Below are positions 47,395 to 58,929 of a stretch of DNA of 64,000 nucleotides, piece after piece (position 1 is the stretch's first letter; each line of letters opens with the position of its first letter). Under the pieces are notes generated by a model, which did no database searches, was not told where the DNA came from, and worked only from the letters and a program-made list of their open reading frames with translations. This DNA comes from Tulasnella sp. 424 (Eukaryota; Basidiomycota; Agaricomycetes; Cantharellales; Tulasnellaceae): contig WSUB01000153.1 in NCBI GenBank assembly GCA_019633425.1, positions 32,878 to 96,877 on the forward strand, in the 5' to 3' direction. Position numbers and translations under genes: made by a program.

Positions 47395-47433
<39 letters not shown>

Positions 47434-49180
47434 ATCGCTCCAACCGCAGGCAGACACAACATAATACATAATACTGGTGATTTTCCATCACCACCACGCC
47501 CATTCGGATCCTCCCTCTCATCATGAACCGCCAACCCGCGTTCTCCTCCCAAACCGTCGTCGCCGACTCGCCAGACCGCTTCTGACCACCACTTACGGTG
47601 CCCAAATGTTCATCCAAATCGTCCGAATGATGCGGTAAAGTGAATACCGCTGGTAGGATCCAGATTTTGATCTTTGGCAACGATTCGGGTTTTGATTTCG
47701 GACAAGATTCACAAGACGAGGGAGAGGAGGGAATGAATGTAGAGCAGGTCGAGGCTTGTTAGGTCTATCACTGCTTCCGACGGTGAACCTGTAGCAGGTG
47801 GGTTCGGGTTGCGGTTGCGGTCGTTGGAGGGGAATGCCGAAGAGGAGGATAAAGGACCGACGTCGGACGAAGCGGTTTGGTACCCTGCTTCACCTTGTTC
47901 CAAAGGATTCATAATCGGGGGGACCGTTTGATGATGATGATGAAGTGGGAGGTCATGTTGATGCTGATTAGGGTGGAAGAGTAAGAGGTCATCCGCATCA
48001 GTGTGCATCGGAACGACTTCCGACAACGGTCGACGAAGGGAAATGATGGAACGAAGAAGGCCAGATGGCCTCCATCCGCGAACAGTACTCTTGTTTGCGT
48101 TTGCCCAGTGCAACCATCCTCGAGAGGTCCGCTTCCCATGTCTGACTATTATTGTCGCCCTGGTTTTCTCCTTCTGCATCGGAGTGTGCGTGAAGGTACT
48201 GCGCACGAGCGAGTATATCCCCCCTAGGCATCATATCGAGCGCGACTCTCTACATCCGATTCCCATTCGTCGTTCGTAGGCGGAGTACCAGGCGCCCTGC
48301 TCACCGCCTCGGACTCCCTCTCCACCTCCTCCTCAACCTCCGAGTCTAAATCCGCGCTGTCGAAATCCGACAGGGTGAAAATTTGTTCGAATGTGAACTG
48401 GTCGAAGGGATCGAGGGGCAAGACGGGTGGAGCGAAGTGAGCGGCGTCCATGAGCTGCGCTCCGTGCATGGTGGTGGGGTGCAATCGTCTCTGGACGCGT
48501 TGAGGTTGGCGGGAAGGCAGGCTTCGACGCTTCGTTCCCTCTCTCTCTCCACGTCAAGTACTTCTCCGCAGCTTCTTTCCTCGATCCTTCCAAGTTCAAT
48601 TCATCGGAAAGCCACTCTTTCAATGGCCGGTGGGACGTAGGGTGGAACGCAAAGTTAGGGAGGGGTGCTTGTTGCGGACGGGGCCGGTGTGTCCGAGATT
48701 GGGGCGAGGACGTTGGGGTAATGAAGACGCCCGCGAGTGGATTCCTCCTCGGTTCGGTGAAGCGTGTGGCGGGAATACTGATATCGATGATGAGATATTC
48801 TAGAAGACGGGCGCTGTCGGGATTGAACTCTTGAGTCATTGAAGTAATCTGGCGGATGCTGTCCTCTACGCTGTTGCTGGCGTGGTATTGCGAACTACAA
48901 TCGCCGCGGCGGACAATGGGGAGGCGATGGAGGTTACGAGGTCGATGGACGGGTTCGCTGAGACGGTTGAGGAGTGCACGGCTGTTGCAGATGTAGTACT
49001 TGGTTGAGATCGCGGAGCGGCCGTTGAATTAATTGATGGAATCGAGGACTTGATCCGACCAACTGTTCGAGGAGAGGGAAGGAATGAAAGCACATTGCAA
49101 TGACGACGACGACTCCCTGGTGGTTGTCTGCTGCTGAGGTCTTCAGATTCGTTCTAGCGGCACGATCTTGGCCCATTTCT
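47330..49180 (-). pseudogene. Gene B, copy 6
   Basis: Starts near 49180 with MGQDRAARTNLKTSAADNHQG. Later come SVEDSIRQITSMTQEFNPDSARLLEYLIIDISIP, PLPNFAFHPTSHRPLKEWLSDELNLEG, RKEAAEKYLTWRERG, LPLDPFDQFTFEQIF, the acidic block, a shortened His/Gln-rich block and the hydrophobic tail with an expanded poly-Ala run. The internal intron-containing segment seen in copy 4 is absent. Divergent with NADPH-oxidase-like C at 49780; the two share the intergenic region 49181-49780. Confidence 0.65.
47396..47428. repeat. (CAG)11 trinucleotide repeat
   Basis: Eleven uninterrupted CAG units, followed by CAACAA. Read on the minus strand in the B frame it codes for poly-Ala in the C-terminal hydrophobic segment. 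Other B copies have three to five interrupted units at this place. Confidence 0.9.
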
Positions 49181-49579
49181 CTCTTTTGGTCTATTGGATG
49201 GGTCGAGGAAAGATAGGTTGCCGAGGAAAAGCTTATGAGTGCAGGCATTTCGCATCTGCCCACATTCCCACAGTTCAGCTTTCTCGGAGTTTCTCCGGGT
49301 GCTTTGTGTATTGGGGGTTGACAGATGGGTTGACTTGTCCTTTTTTAATTGCTCTACATGGCTTGGATCACGCCGCAAATTTGAAAGATCTACCGCGCCT
49401 TTCTCTTACTACGTGCCCTTCTCCGAGGGCGAGGCGTAAACGAGGTGGGGAAAAGAGGTAAGCGGAGAAGAGACGGTGACGGTTCCTTGCCTTATGTAAG
49501 CGAATCCCAGGGTCAGATCTATGATATCGTTTCGTTTTCCTCTATCTATGTTCGTCCAAAACTGTCACACTAGTACTCT

Positions 49580-49645
49580 ACACGCCGGTCGGTCGACAGT
49601 AACATGAGGATAACAAGTCTCTTATGTCAAACATCGGGGGTGGAG
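49580..49645 (+). promoter_or_regulatory. Conserved block upstream of NADPH-oxidase-like gene C
   Basis: A block of about 60 bp (CACGCCGGTCGGTCGACAGT, then AGTCTCTTATGTCAAACATC) is found upstream of each C copy or remnant: about 19165-19235, 20660-20735 (reverse), 44722-44790, 55735-55800 (reverse) and 60603-60665. The position suggests promoter or 5' UTR sequence. Confidence 0.5.
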
Positions 49646-49779
49646 CGTGGTGAAGGGGATTCGGTCCTGACAAGGACATCTCCATCAGCAACACCACAAC
49701 GCACTGGCAGTGCACCTCGAGCGGAACACGACCGAGCGACGGCGGTCGCATGGCTCGATGTGGAATTCGAGGGGACAGG

Positions 49780-51365
49780 AAGTTAATAATGGCTTGGTAC
49801 CTACAGATCCCAAGATATTACGTGAAAGAGCGCTGGGATTATCGAATGGTCAACGACGGAGCCAGTCAGGTCTTGTTCTTAGGTGTCTGCGTGTTCCTCC
49901 ACATGATCGTTTTCGATTTTGGCTTTATGAACTGCTACCTGAGTGATGACTTGACCATCGTTCGGGCTACCTTTCGTTTCGGATATCGTGAGTTACGGAA
50001 ACTTGCTGTAGTTTAATGCCGACTGACCAGCCACTAGCCATCGCTCGCACAACCGCAGTGGTCTTGCGCGTTCGACATCACCTTTATTCTCCTCCCGGTG
50101 TGCCGTGACTTCATCTCCCTTCTCAGCCGCACTTCAAGTTCCCTCAACAACTTCATCCCATTCGATAAGAACATCGAATTCCCCAAGCTCACAGGATGGT
50201 CTATCGCCTTCAGCGCCGTCCACACCATCGCACACATATTCAACTTTGCTCGTCTGGCAATCGCAACGAGCAAGTACGCCAGCTAACGCATCATCCTGTT
50301 CCTCGAAGCCAACTTCCTCACTGGTCCAGGTGCCACCAGATGGGTCATAACCGTTGCGCTTGGGGTCATGATCTGGTTGGCCGTTGGGAGGCGCCGCCGT
50401 GCTCATTTCGCCTCTTTCTGGTACATCCACCATTTCCTTATCGTTTCTTCATCTGCTGGCAACGTTCTGCATGGTCAGTGAGTTCACGCTTTTTGTCCGC
50501 GCGACCCAAGAGCAACCCGCCGACGTGAACTATTCTCTTTAAACCCCTAAATCAATAAACAGAACCCGACCCTGGAAGCCCCCAGTGCACATGGAACACC
50601 ATCGGCGTCTTCTGGAAATACCGGCTCGTCGGCGGTCTTATCTGGGTCTATGAACGTGAAGTGCGCTCTCGCCATCGTATCTCCGAACCCAACATCCTTC
50701 CAAGGTTATTGAAATCCAAATCAAGAGGGAGAAGAACAAATTCCGCGTAGGTCACTACATTTTCCTTGAGGTGTCGTACTTCCAGTGGCATTCGTTCAGC
50801 TTGACCCGGCTCCCGAAGAGGATTACGGTTCACCTCACATTCGCCTTGTGGGCAATTTCACGGGGTGCTCAGCCAAGGCTCTTGGATGCGACTTTGATGG
50901 CGAGAAGGACGAGAAGGGTGACGATGAGAAGGGCGGAAAGATTATTAGAACTGTTACCAACCCACCGCTCAGTCCCATCTTGCCATGCGTCATAGTCGAC
51001 GGCCCCTTCGGTAGCGCTAGTGAGGACTTCTTAATTGTGCGTAAACTAGCCCGATGCTGACCCCAAGCTGCTACGCATCCAGTACGAAACCGTCCTTCTC
51101 GTCGGAGCTGGTATTGGCGTAACACCCTTCGCCTCGATCCTCAAGTCGATTTGGCACCACATGACCAACATGACCAACTCCAAGCATACTCGCATATTCA
51201 AGGTCTACTCCGTCGGGGTCATTCGCGACTTTGGTTCGGCGGAATAGTTGTATAGCCTTTGGCATGCCATCGAGGAAAAACACGTTGGTAGAAGGATCGG
51301 GATTTCGATTTACTTGACTGCCAAGTTGAAGGATGATGATTTGATTGCAAACACGAAACCGCTCG
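49780..51365 (+). pseudogene. NADPH-oxidase-like gene C, copy 3, 3' truncated
   Basis: The longest open relic. Pieces in order: [139 protein letters not shown] (FAD-site HPFT changed to HSFS); [49 protein letters not shown] (NADPH site). The first heme-ligand His of helix III (FHK in relatives) is Pro. Stops lie after ATSKYAS and after FGSAE. The C-terminal part with the FCGPP motif is missing: sequence switches to an inverted E module at about 51365. Confidence 0.85.
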
Positions 51366-52745
51366 CATGAGATTAGACCCGCTGCCGGCTTCGGGAGTGG
51401 GCGAGATGGGAGATTTTGCTGTACGCAAGGCTGCTGCCGGACTTCTCCCCGTACCCGCACGTAGAACAGAGTTGTCTCAGCAAATTAATAGCAATCAGCT
51501 TATGTAATTTGATGGTCGGCTTGCGAGGAAGCCCACCCAGCTCACCATCCTGCACAATGACATCCCTGGGCGAAACGGTATTGCAGCAACTCCCATGCGA
51601 CTGCCATGACTGGGGCCCTTGTCTAAGACCACAAATTTAGACTAGACTGAAGCAACTCGGTGAATGCATACCGGCAATTAACCTTCTCAAGGTTAGACCC
51701 TACCTCGGCACGGTCGTCGTTGGGAAGGCGGCTTTGATTCTGGATCCTACACGCGCTCCAGCCACCGTCTCCAGATGGAAAATAGAGTGAATTATTCTAT
51801 TTTAATCCATTCATACTTCGTTTGAACCGTCGACGTTCCAAAGCTTAGCGTCAAATGTCGGCGTCATTGGACAGGCATTAAATGAAAAAATAATCTAGTT
51901 GCGTCGTTAACTTTGGGCATTAGTAGACCTATGCTCGCCGTGGATGGGCTCCTCCTGCCTCATTTACGAAGAGAATTTGCTGGGTGAAGAGGTTGCTGAT
52001 AGATATCGTATTATATGTGGGACAAACTGTTGCTCGTACCTCCACGTAGGACGGAGCTTTCATTCAGCGAATCAAGGGTATTGCTTCCTGACCTTTGTTG
52101 ATTAAGGCGCGAAGAAGTTCTGGCCTATTTGATGGGCTTGCGCGGCGGCGTCCCGGGAACGGAGATTGTGGCAACCGATTACGGCAACCGACACCATGGG
52201 ACTGCCAGTGCAGTGCACTCTCACCAACTAGATTGCACCAAAATGTGAGCAACTAGGTGAATTGCAATCAACCTGCTCCAGCAATGGAGATCTTACTTGC
52301 CTCTATTGGAGAAACCGTGCTTCAGTCATAGATCTCCCGGTGGGGTTCTATACTATCAGGCTCATGAACTCCTTCTACCTTCGAACAATCTGCGTTTCAA
52401 CGCTCAGTGTCGACTGCCAGTATTATTTTGGGGAGAGTGAATGAAAGCATGCCTCAAGAGCCAGGAGATGAAACATTCCCTCTGCGTTGAACTGTGGGAG
52501 TCGAGCCAACCCACTGCGAGCCGGAGGGAAATCGTAAGGGTCCTGGCCTTCCACGTCACCTCATACGACTGCAGTCGTCGGTGACGGGGACCAGAGCGGT
52601 TACAGTCCCGACTAGCGCCCTGCTGTCGCTAGCGACGATGGCCACGACGGTAGATACCAATATTAATCGTATGCGGACCACAGATGTATGTGGTACATCG
52701 AGCTCAAGGTCGCGTGGTGGAAGGAGAAGTTCCCAGGACCGTTAT
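51366..52745 (-). repeat. E module, inverted copy 8
   Basis: Reverse complement of the complete E module: promoter-proximal part at 51400-51780, the CTCATTTACGAAGAGAATTTGCTGG part near 51960, the CTTCGAACAATCTGCG part near 52380, and the TACCATxxTxGCCATCGTCGC part near 52640. No gene A follows on the outer side; the left end abuts C copy 3. Confidence 0.7.
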
Positions 52746-53185
52746 GGTAAGCTCGAGGCATAAAATTGGAGACATGCGCGGAAAGAAGAGTGAAGGAGAG
52801 GGCTTTTGGAGTGTAGAGGAAGGAGTGGATGGCGACGCTACCCCAAGGGGGAGACGCGTTAGCGGATGGATTCCCGCCATTACTACCGCCCCTGTACACT
52901 TCAAAAGCCTAGGAAGACCGATATACGCGAAGGTCACGCAGTACACGCCTTCATCCTAGAATGCTACCGACGGTTCGTACCTCGGAGTCGACAGAATGCC
53001 TCTGCGGAGAGGAAGTCCAGACCCGAGAACACATCCGACGGGAGCGCCTATTCACGCAGCGGTGCCGGCATCTTCTCGATGATGTCGTACCGGACCCCAA
53101 TCTTGCGGATATTTTGGGCACGAAAGAGGGCATCGACGGATTAGCGTCATTCATTCAATTCTCCCGCACATTCACCAAACTATGA
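52746..53185 (+). mobile_element. 3' end of a non-LTR retrotransposon (LINE) ORF2
   Basis: Translation in two frames gives TTAPVHFKSLGRPIYAKVTQ, YRRFVP, STECLCGEEVQTREHI and LLDDVVPDPNLADILGTKEG, ending IDGLASFIQFSRTFTKL and stop. This is the usual C-terminal end of fungal LINE polyproteins, a CxC...H...C zinc-knuckle-like motif followed by an ILGT-x-KGI tail. The expected last Cys is Arg (REHIRRER) and there is one frameshift. The reverse transcriptase part is absent, as expected for 5' truncation on insertion. Confidence 0.75.
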
Positions 53186-55085
53186 CGGGCCAACTTATGT
53201 ACCCCATATATGTATCATTGCAAAACCATATCCAGGTACAAACCACCACCACCGGAACACGGGATCACCCAGGCCTCGCATCACAGCCCCATCGTCAACA
53301 CCCCGCCACTGGCCTAGAGCTAGGGCTCTGTGAGAAACTCACCCCGAGTTTCTATTAGACTTGCAGGGAGGATTTTTCTCACCGATTTAGTCGAGGTCTC
53401 TCACTACCTACATACGTCGTTGAATCTCCGATCTTGGGACAAACCTTCCCAAGCAGGCGATAGGATCCCGTGGGCCTAACTCCAACAGGAAGTACACCCC
53501 GGATCTCGCTATTTTTGGCTAGTGTTTTGGTTTCGTAGGGGCGCGGGTAATCAGGACGAGCCAAAACAGAGGCACGTTCGGGCCAAGAACACGGTGTGAG
53601 GAAGGAGGGAGTTGCGCCTTTCACCTCGTTCCTTCGATACAACCAATCAGTGGCAGTCACTCGTTTTCTACGATCGCGACCTCCTCACTGCAAGTCTCGC
53701 CTTCGTCTCCCCCCGGACCCTGCCTGTGTAGATCCCGAAACGCACTGGCACTACGGACATCGGGACGATGGAGGACGTTGGCGAATACCATCTCCTCCAC
53801 CTCAGCTACCTCTTGTATCGTAATACAAAGGCGGAGTGGGCCTTAGTTTTAACAGATGGGACGCGATTACTATCTACATTGGGCTGCTATTTTGGGTTTG
53901 ACAGAACTTGCCGTTTTCCTCCTAGCCACGACCGCACCCTTTGCTTTAACTTTGATGGAAGGTAGTGGCAGCAATCACTCAGCCTAAGCCTACGTGCCAT
54001 AAGCGATTCCGATTTACCTCGCCCGATGACCTCGAACCCGCGGGGCCCCTCCTCTCCCGATTGCCGCTGAAGCCTTCATCCCGCTAGCTCCTTCAGCTCC
54101 ATTGCCTCAACTAAGTAACGCACATGCTCTTTCTCCATCTCCACTTATCATTCCCTCAAGCCCTCATACACCCGCTCAGAAGAGCAAGTCATCCAAGCCT
54201 GCTTATCTCGTCGCCTGCTTCAAGACGATCGCAAATGCCTCAAGTCATGCTTCGCAAGCTCCTTACACATCTTACTATACTTGACTAAGACCGAGGGAAG
54301 GGAATCTCTGGCATAGAGTGGCAGCCCGCACGTAGCGTACTGGCCGGTGATAAGTGGTAATTGCGTCGTCGAAGACCCCCCTTGCTAACGCAGTGCCTCA
54401 CTCCGGGCTGGAGGCACTTGGGCTCGGGTGCTTGATGCCAACCTCCTGGTGGGTTGCACATTAATCTCAGACCGTCCTGACGAGCCCCTCTTGTCATCGC
54501 ATCATCGCGTCCTCGCGCCGAGATTGGATAATTAGGTTCACTGCTATTGGAGCAAATAGCGCAAACTTTTCCTGTGCAATAGACAAAACATTTATTATGC
54601 ATATATTGACCGGTAACTTGAGGGGTGGCCCAGTAAGAGAAAGCCCAACTCTTCGACTCAACCCAAATCAGAGAAGCTTTCAGACACGACTACACGGCGG
54701 GAACCAGCTTCGAAGGTCCAAGCATGTAAGACCACGGAGGGTGAGGAACGCGGAAGGGATCATCATATGCATGCTTGAAGTCCGGCAGCTTGTATTTTAC
54801 CAGCTTCAGCATCGAAACGCCTTATCCTCTAGACTCTCGTCTTCGTTCCAAATGCTTGCCTCCGGAATATCTTCACAGGGAAAGCAGAAAACTACCGAAG
54901 TGTGCCACGTTGACCCTTCAAACCGTTGGTAAGGGGGAGCACGACCGAATGAAGATGGTGTATTCCAAAACCGATGTCTGAGTTCCCATTACGAAAGGAA
55001 GCTCAGGGTACAGGTCAGCACGGTCGTTACGTTGCGCTCTACAATCTAGGTTGTTGTTCGAAGATTCGGCAGACTTGTTACACCC
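53186..55085. other. Intergenic, mostly unrecognised
   Basis: The first part is probably LINE 3' UTR. A stretch at about 54690-54860 recurs, inverted, at about 63430-63600. Nothing else here supports a gene. Confidence 0.4.
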
Positions 55086-55660
55086 CACCTACTGTGTGAT
55101 ATATACTGGAATGATCAGGAGAAACGAAGAAATGAGTGCTCCAAAATAGCTCCCTGGTGTTCTTGCGCGTTGCGATGACCAGACGAGCAAAGTTGAACAT
55201 GTGGACAGCGCTGAAGAAGGCGATGGACCGTGAGCTTGTGGAATTCGATGCTCTTGTCGACTGGGATGAATTTGCTGAGGGAGGTGCGACGGAGAAGAAA
55301 GATGAAGTTACGGCAGACCGGGAGGGGGATAAAGACGGCATCGGCGTGCAGGATCACTCCGGCTGTGCGTGCAGTGGCTTGTTGCGGAAGAGGTGTGGTC
55401 AGTCAGTCGACATTGAAATACCAGGATTTGATAGTAACATCCGAGACTGAAGATGGCCCGAGCGATGGTCAAATTATCCTTCAGGTAGTAGCTCATAATG
55501 GCCAAGTGGGGGATCACCCGGCACTCATGAAGAGCTGGCGAGCTCCGTCGTTGACCATGTAGTAATCCCATCGCTCTTTCGACCGCACCATCTTGGGATC
55601 TGTGGGTACTATGGCATTTTTATCTTCTTTTCTGTCCCTTCTGCATTATGTAAGCCTTGT
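55086..55660 (-). pseudogene. NADPH-oxidase-like gene C, copy 5, 5' part only
   Basis: On the minus strand: ERWDYYMVNDGARQLFM (about 55590-55530), MSYYLKDNLTIARAIFSLG, VFIPLPVCRNFIFLLRRTSL, KFIPVDKSIEFHKLT, then FFSAVHMFNFARLVIATRKN. The helix-III segment between HKLT and HMFNF is shortened and loses the heme His pattern. Sequence stops after this first third of the gene. Confidence 0.75.
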
Positions 55661-56100
55661 AAACGCCGTCGCTCCGTCTTGTTACGAGTGGGTTGCGTTG
55701 AGCTGTTACCGACTTACACGTCCTTAATCCAACCCCGAGGTTCGATATGGGTGACTTATCATCCTCGCGTTGCTGTCAACCAATCAGCGCCCAGAGTATG
55801 AGGGCCTCTGGCGAGTCGGCGGCAGTTTGGGCCGAGACGCGCAGGTTGGTGGTTGAGGATAGGCTTTTAGCTGTGACAGTGGTGGTGATGGAGACTAGCG
55901 GCTGCCGTGTTGTCTTTGCCTCCTGATCGTTGCTGCGGTCGGGGTTTGTGTTGAAGGTGACAAATGGTGAAGCTGGACTCTTGACTCTCCAATCTTTGTG
56001 AACTGCTTCCATCCGCTCTGTATGTTTTCGTCCGGACCGCGGGTTTCTGCAACTGATATGTTGATGAAGTGATGACCCATTTTGTTTGGATGCCACCCTG
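55661..56100 (-). repeat. Gene C upstream block plus gene B tail remnant
   Basis: Same composition as the arms of the 18.1-21.7 kb inverted repeat but about 85 percent similar: conserved C upstream block (about 55735-55800), then the B C-terminal remnant with GGCGAGTCGGCGGCAGTTTGGG and the GTCGTCAACATC relative. Confidence 0.6.
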
Positions 56101-57550
56101 ATTTACTGCTGGGAATCCTACCATGACGGCCCTGGGAACTTCAGCTACATGTGACGCTAAGCCTCCACGTACCGGATATACTTGCACCCGTCGCCCGCAT
56201 ACGATTGGTATCTACCATCGCGGCCATGGTCGCTATCGATTACAGCGCGCTAATCGGGACTACGACCGCTCTGGTCCCCATGCATGACTCTGTGATTTCG
56301 AGTCGTATGAGGTGACGCGAACGGTCAGGACTCTCACGATTTCCATGCTGCCCGCGATAGGTGGCCCGACTTCCACCGCTCAACGCAGCCGCGATATTTG
56401 ATCTCCTGGCCCTTGAGACATACTTTCATTCACTCATCCTCAAAACAATGCGGGAAGTCGGCACTGCGCGTTGAAACGCAAATTGTTCGAAGGTAGAAGG
56501 AGTAGAGCCTGATGTATAGGATCCCACCCGGAGATCTATGGCCGAAGCACGGCCTCTCCCATAGAGGCAAGCAACATCTTCAATGACGGATAAGGTCGAT
56601 TGCCATTTACTGAGTTGCTCGCAGTTTGCTTCAAGCTAGTTGGCGATAGTGCACTGCACTCGCAGGCGCTCGTGCGGGTTGCAGCAATCGGTTGCCGCAA
56701 TCTCCGCTTACGGGATGTCCGCCGCACAAGGCCCTCAAACATGCGAGCACTTCTTCGCCCCTAACCAACAAAGTTCAAGAAGCAATACCCTCGATCCACC
56801 AAATGAAAGCTCTGTCCTACGTGGAGCAACAGTTTGTCCCACATGTAATGCGATATCTAACAGTAACCTCTTCACCCAGCAAATTCTCTAGGTAAATATG
56901 CAGGAGGGAACGACAATGTCTATCCATGAATAATACGAGTATAGGTCGATCAAATGCCCAAAGTTAACGACGAAACCGGATTATCTTTTCATTTACAGTA
57001 ACGCCTGTCCAGTGACACCGACGTTTGACGCCAATCTTTGAAACGTCGACTGTTCGAAGGAAGTAGGGATGGATCAAAATAGTATACTTCGCACTATTTC
57101 CTATATGGAGGCGGTGGCTGGAGCGCATGTAGGGTCCAAAATTAACGCTCTCTTCCCGGTGACGAGAGTACCGAGGTGGGGTCTAACTTTGCGAAGGTTA
57201 ATTGCCTGTACGCATTCACCGAGTTGCTTCGATCTAGTCCAAATTGTCCGGCCTTGAGCAAATGGCAGTCACGTGGGAGGCCGATTGCTGCAATATCGTT
57301 CGTGATGTCAAGGATGCGTGAGCGGCTAGGCGAGCTTCCTCACACCCTAGGCATCAAAGCACGGAAATGAATTGCTTTTGATCTGCTGAGGAAGCTCCGT
57401 TTTACCTGGGGGTACGAGGAGAGGTCCAGCAGCAGCCTGGACTCGTGTATAAAATAAAATGCAACATCTGCTGAATACCCCTTCACCCAGGTCAATCTCT
57501 TCGTTCCATTCACCATGAGAAGCTTTATTTTATCTAACTTTCGTTCAAAC
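56100..57550 (+). repeat. E module, copy 9
   Basis: Complete module ending with the TATA box TATAAAATAAAAT (57448-57460), about 90 bp before the ATG of gene A copy 8. Confidence 0.7.
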
Positions 57551-58520
57551 ATGATCACTGCAGCGCAGCTACGACCCGAAGAGCCCCTTTTGGTCCCTCC
57601 TATCACTCATCCCGTGTTTAATGAGCAAGCCGACCAGAAGGACGTCGACATGATATGGCTCATTGCGTAAGCACCATATTCACCGTGCGGTAACAGTCAA
57701 TGCCGCCCGTACTAAGTGCTTGTCATTATCCATTATGTTCGCGTCAGGGCGGTATTTCGGCTGGCGGCATATCGCGCACTAACGTTCCATGAAATCTTTG
57801 AGCTCGTCAAGAAGCACCAGCCATGGAGGATAGATGAGAGCCGGGGGCCGAAGAGGGGAGTCGCTGCGAAGGTAGGCGTTGATGTTGGGCTAATTGTCGG
57901 CCATGCAGGGCACTGATACCTATATATCAGCGCAACATACAATTCATTTTGACAAGCTCCCCGGCATTTGACCATGACAGGGCCGGTCATTGGTACATGA
58001 CTGGAATGCCTCTTGTACGGACCAAAAGCATGCTCCGGAAGCTCCTGAAAAGGTCTACACGAGCCGTCACACATGAAGAAAATCAGGCATATTGGTAAGC
58101 ATCTTCTTGGCATTTAAGACCCAGGAGCTGATACTCGGAACAGTGACTGGGTGGACTACTTGTTCGCACCGGTACCGCAAAACTGATCTGCTCTCCCGTC
58201 TCCGTTCGCCGACTGGGCTCACGACCCACGTGTTAACACCACTCGAAAATAGCCCAGAGGGAAACGGAGGCGTTATCCGACGCTTCCAAAGGCTTCATGA
58301 ACGATGGTCTCCTTTCTGGATCGATGTTCGAGCTGGCTCGTCTCGGTCCCGTCCACTTCCTGGAAGAGGCTTGAACGCGGGCCTCGACTTTTTGCTATCA
58401 ACCGCCAGGAGCGGTGTTACTTTCCCATATCAATGTCTTGGTGCTATATCTTGGAAGAGATTTCATGTATTTTGGAAGTTGTAGCTGGAATTTTGTGAAA
58501 AAAAAAAAACCTCATCTGTA
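57551..58520 (+). pseudogene. Gene A, copy 8
   Basis: Exon 1 MITAAQLRPEEPLLVPPIT, FNEQADQKDVDMIWLIA; then VLVIIHYVRVRAVFRLAAY, LTFHEIFELVKKHQPWRI, ESRGPKRGVAAKV, with GTAGGCGTTGATG as possible donor; then FDHDRAGHWYMTGMPLVRTK, LLKRSTRAVTHEENQAYW; intron 58095-58142 (GTAAGC...AACAG); then DWVDYLFAPVP, RRFQRLHERWSPFWIDVRA and GVTFPY. A stop falls after VPQN, and another after WKRLERG-type sequence. This copy best shows the ancestral exon structure. Confidence 0.65.
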
Positions 58521-58797
58521 TAGGGATGGCTCGAGGTCGGGTTTGCCTCGGAACACAAGCATTGGAGAAGCTTCTCTTTCTGTTGTTCGTTGTATTTTGT
58601 GAATGTAACATTCTGCATTGCTGTTCCATCGGCCTTGTGTGACCTGGGGTTGTATCCCTTTGGCGAACCACAATCTTACGCTCGTTCCTCCATGTTGTAC
58701 TTGTCGGGCGGAGATCGGAGATCAGGTTGGTAAGCAATCTCGCAGTAAAATTCCCCACACATATCGTACACAGGAACAAACATATCATCAAGTCGTC

Positions 58798-58907
58798 AAC
58801 AGCTCAATAGGTTCACGCGTAAGCCCCCGCTCCGGAGGCGGAGCACCTTCGCTAGAAGAGCTCGCCCCGGAGCTAAGGGGCTTACATCCGTGAGCCTAAC
58901 AGCTCAA
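58798..58907. mobile_element. 90-bp hairpin insertion with 10-bp direct repeats
   Basis: AACAGCTCAA stands at 58798-58807 and 58898-58907. The insert between them is absent from other copies. It begins TAGGTTCACGCGTAAGCCCC and ends with the near-complement GGGGCTTACATCCGTGAGCC, so it has about 20-bp imperfect terminal inverted repeats, with a GC-rich centre that can fold further. It is a probable miniature inverted-repeat insertion in the spacer between A and B. Confidence 0.72.
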
Positions 58908-58929
58908 AAAGAAAATAAACAGTGAGGAG

